A stretch of DNA of 64,000 nt, from contig NZ_JAGSYG010000005.1 in the NCBI RefSeq assembly GCF_025685655.1, positions 62,001 through 126,000 of the forward strand, read 5' to 3'. The notes beneath the pieces were generated by a model. It ran no database searches and was not told the origin of the DNA. It worked only from the letters and a program-made list of their open reading frames with translations. Each line of letters begins with the position of its first letter. Positions within the stretch are counted from its first letter, which is position 1. The position numbers were made by a program, and so were the translations under genes. This DNA is from Acidicapsa ligni. Lineage in GTDB: Bacteria > Acidobacteriota > Terriglobia > Terriglobales > Acidobacteriaceae. Shown here one piece after another: positions 61,789-64,000 of the stretch.

Positions 61789-63176
61789 TGTGTAATCCTG
61801 TTCATGTGTTGGCGCCAGCGGTATGACTCCCACGGGAAGCGCAATCCTTCCATGATGTGAAAGCGCAAGCGGGAGAAAATATGGTTGAGTTGAATACGAT
61901 AACGACGTATCTGTACCGATAACGGCTCGTTCGTGGATGCCTGTATCACAGCCGGAGGCAGACGCGAAGGCAACAGGGATTGTCGTAGCGAACGCTTCGC
62001 CGGAACACCTGCGGACTCAAGGTCTCTTTGCAGCAACAGGTAGAGCTTGCTACCCGGAAAGCTTCCGAGCACAACGCGCCGGCCATACATCTCGACCCAA
62101 AGCCGCGCAGACTCAGGAAGGCGTTCGACGGTCCAGCTAGTAAGTCCTTTTGGAGCGAAATCGCCCATGATATGCGTAATCAGCAAGGTGACTACGCCAA
62201 GTCCAATGTATGCGCGCGGATTATCTCTGGCTGTCGATCGAAGCTCTTCCCAGAAAGCATCATCGTCCTGACGAATAAGTACATGGCGTCGAAATTCGAC
62301 AAGATGTGCTGTGCGTGAGAACTCGCTGCATATGTGCTTGTATGCGTGCAATCCCTGACCTAGAAACAAATCGACAGGCGAAAGCACTGGCATGTCGATG
62401 CCATAGAAATCGCGCTTCTCAATGCGGTCCAACAGGGAGGCATGGCCCGGAGTATTGGTCTCGACATGTAACTCCAGAGACCAGGATGACAGGTTCTTAT
62501 ATAAGTCTTTCAGCGGAATGCCAGGTATCTCGTTTTTCTTGAACTCCCAGCTTCTGCCACTGATCGCAGACAGGCGATAACCTCTGCGTTCAAGAATCTG
62601 CCGGGCCTCGGAAATGCTTTTCTCTGCTACGAGAAAGTCCATATCAAACTGGTGTCTCATCTCTGGCTTAGGCACGGAATATGGGTATAGAGAGAAACCT
62701 TTCAGCGTTGCGTAAGAGAGATTAGCTCGTTGAAAATCCTGCTGAATTCCGACCGACTCTGCAATCATGCCGTGCGTTCGCTTAGTATTTTCGGATAGAT
62801 TCCGTTGCAGACGTGCAAGGACACGAGGCGGCAAGAGCGCGCACATGTCTAACTCTGTTACTCGATCGAGTAAGTACAATGCGAGGCCACTGATATCCAG
62901 CCAAGTCAGTAATTTTCGCCACTCCCTATCAGAGAGGTTTTGCAGTCGAGAACATTGTGCAGGCAGAGGATCGCAAAAGATCAACAGAACAGCCTCGCGA
63001 ATCGATTGCTGCCTGTTTGGAATTATTGGAGATGTATTCGCATTCATTGCGGACGTCTCGATAAGTGCCTGTGTATCTCCGAGCTGTTCAACCCGCTGAG
63101 GCACAACAGGGGTATAAGGTACAAGGTGAATACCTGTTCCATGCGGAGGCCTTTGATCGGAGAAGGATGGCAACAT
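61785..63176 (-). CDS. Nucleotidyltransferase-fold protein (NTP_transf_5 type)
   Basis: 463 residues. The domain (about residues 70-400) begins 'EAVLLIFCDPLPAQCSRLQNL' in its family form. It carries 'YATLKGFSLYPY' (Lys159) and the acidic pair Asp178/Asp180 in 'HQFDMDFLVAEK', characteristic of NTP_transf_5. Such proteins accompany lasso-peptide and related RiPP genes, where activity is poorly known. The start is ATG 63176, with AAGGAA 5 bases before it; a longer frame to 63242 has no ribosome site. Residues about 20-50 include 'VPYTPVVPQ' and 'LGDTQALIET', reminiscent of a RiPP leader. The stop overlaps the methyltransferase ATG. Confidence 0.82.
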   Translation of the reverse strand: MLPSFSDQRPPHGTGIHLVPYTPVVPQRVEQLGDTQALIETSAMNANTSPIIPNRQQSIREAVLLIFCDPLPAQCSRLQNLSDREWRKLLTWLDISGLALYLLDRVTELDMCALLPPRVLARLQRNLSENTKRTHGMIAESVGIQQDFQRANLSYATLKGFSLYPYSVPKPEMRHQFDMDFLVAEKSISEARQILERRGYRLSAISGRSWEFKKNEIPGIPLKDLYKNLSSWSLELHVETNTPGHASLLDRIEKRDFYGIDMPVLSPVDLFLGQGLHAYKHICSEFSRTAHLVEFRRHVLIRQDDDAFWEELRSTARDNPRAYIGLGVVTLLITHIMGDFAPKGLTSWTVERLPESARLWVEMYGRRVVLGSFPGSKLYLLLQRDLESAGVPAKRSLRQSLLPSRLPPAVIQASTNEPLSVQIRRYRIQLNHIFSRLRFHIMEGLRFPWESYRWRQHMNRITQ

Positions 63177-63282
63177 AATTTCCTTGGTTGTGTGAGATGT
63201 CTTCGCGGGCTTCATCCTCTGTCCCTGCATACCGCTGTACAAAAATATGAGCTCTTATCGATTGCGCATAATTCAATAGTTA

Positions 63283-64000
63283 TTAAATCTGGCTAAAAAT
63301 TCTGGCATACCTCGCCCGCTTGGATGGAGATTCTGCTGTCTTTGCAAGCTCTTCTATCTCGGCTTTGGACGGCTTGAGTGCCAGGGGCATTTGCTTCCAG
63401 TAGTACTTCAAATCATCCGAATGCCATTGGGAGTACGTTGTTTCCCATGACTTTCCAGACTCTCCGCCAAACGCCAGGTTGGCAGGATTTAGAACTCGCT
63501 CGTAATTTTGAAATCTACAATCGAGCGAGAGGCGAAGCTGGTTCGATAGGTTCGGAGAAGCCGCATGCACTGTCAGACTGTGAAAGATGAGCACGTCGCC
63601 CGCATTGATTTCGCCGCCGGCCCACTCTTCTCCCTGCGCTGCTCCATCGGGAATCGCAGGAATGTATGCCTGGTCGTGAGCCTGAAAGCCGAAACGGTGA
63701 GAGCCTTCCAAAATTTTTAGAGGCCCCTGATTAATTGGGCAATCATGGAACGGAATCCACGCGGTAAAACATTCGACATCCCCATCCATGAACCGATAGT
63801 CCTGGTGTGCGTGGACCACCAGGCGCTCGCAATTTGGAAAGATCAAACGCCCAATGGGTTTAGGGTGAACCAGGAGCTGCTCGCCAACAAGCATGCTCAT
63901 GGCTTGTTTCAGAGCAGGATGGTGCGCAATGGAATGAAACGATTCCAGGTTGAAAATCTCCTGGTAGGTGCGTTTGAATGACGGATCGGGATCGCCGCAG
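63283..64000 (-). CDS. PhyH-type Fe(II)/2-oxoglutarate dioxygenase, 5' end cut by the window
   Basis: The frame stays open to the right edge; codons upstream of the first internal ATG (63900) translate to plausible protein ('SFKRTYQEIFNLESFHSIAHH'), so the gene begins outside the window. Visible iron ligands: the HxD pair in 'HAHQDYRF' and the distal His in 'DVLIFHSLTVHAASPN', with the 2-oxoglutarate Arg in 'QLRLSLDCRFQ'. Phytanoyl-CoA dioxygenase-like enzymes hydroxylate or halogenate diverse small molecules. It reads into the nucleotidyltransferase gene after 106 bases, so it probably belongs to the same operon. Confidence 0.9.
   Translation of the reverse strand, partial: CGDPDPSFKRTYQEIFNLESFHSIAHHPALKQAMSMLVGEQLLVHPKPIGRLIFPNCERLVVHAHQDYRFMDGDVECFTAWIPFHDCPINQGPLKILEGSHRFGFQAHDQAYIPAIPDGAAQGEEWAGGEINAGDVLIFHSLTVHAASPNLSNQLRLSLDCRFQNYERVLNPANLAFGGESGKSWETTYSQWHSDDLKYYWKQMPLALKPSKAEIEELAKTAESPSKRARYARIFSQI

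Overview
The window looks like chromosomal DNA of an acidobacterium of the Acidobacteriaceae/Terriglobia type. No 16S gene is present, so this is inferred from gene content: two long Oar-like TonB-dependent receptors that begin with a carboxypeptidase-regulatory domain, three secreted proteins of the acidobacterial VWFA-related family, a CRTAC1 (FG-GAP plus ASPIC/UnbV) protein, secreted TPR proteins and a small XRE regulator. No rRNA gene, complete tRNA, CRISPR array or insertion sequence was found.

Layout. 0.2-1.4 kb: a solitary AIPR-type (abortive infection) gene closed off by hairpins. 1.6-7.7 kb: polyphosphate kinase, a sigma-region-4-like protein, and a TolC plus EmrA/HlyD-type export pair without an inner-membrane pump. 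7.9-11.3 kb: NAD(P)HX repair enzyme coupled to tsaE, then convergent sulfur genes (cystathionine PLP enzyme, a small secreted protein, cysteine synthase). 12.7-15.2 kb: a short repeat tract and two VWFA proteins in tandem. 15.5-17.9 kb: a cell-wall run (N-acetylmuramoyl-L-alanine amidase, GerMN-domain protein, glutamate racemase) joined by 4-base overlaps. 18-25.7 kb: fabI, a transglycosylase-like protein, a MeaB/methylmalonyl-CoA epimerase fusion, tsaB, rimI, a YdcH-like small protein, psd, pssA and an Asd-like protein lacking the catalytic cysteine. 25.7-33.7 kb: dGTPase-like gene, orphan sugar-binding lipoprotein, large TPR protein, purH, rhomboid protease, XRE regulator.

34-55 kb is rich in surface and carbohydrate functions. 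It holds a TonB receptor with VWFA partner, a GlsB-like membrane protein, a DUF5522-like Cys protein, a 1271-residue GH13 protein, two TPR proteins, a second TonB receptor with a LacI-type palindrome upstream, a Tat-exported CRTAC1 protein and a GH27 alpha-galactosidase.

55.3-64 kb (running off the right edge) is the most unusual part. It encodes an HPr-kinase-like P-loop protein, an MGT-type glycosyltransferase, an amidohydrolase with an odd Cys/His-rich N-terminus, a B12-binding radical SAM enzyme, a methyltransferase, an NTP_transf_5 nucleotidyltransferase and a PhyH-type dioxygenase cut by the window end. The kinase/nucleotidyltransferase pairing is known from lasso-peptide and related RiPP loci. 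I read this as the edge of an uncharacterised natural-product cluster, possibly with its precursor and core enzymes just outside the window.

Several operons rely on translational coupling (ATGA, TTGA or GTGA overlaps), and GTG/TTG starts are common. Several starts were moved from the longest possible reading frame on the basis of ribosome binding sites or signal peptides.
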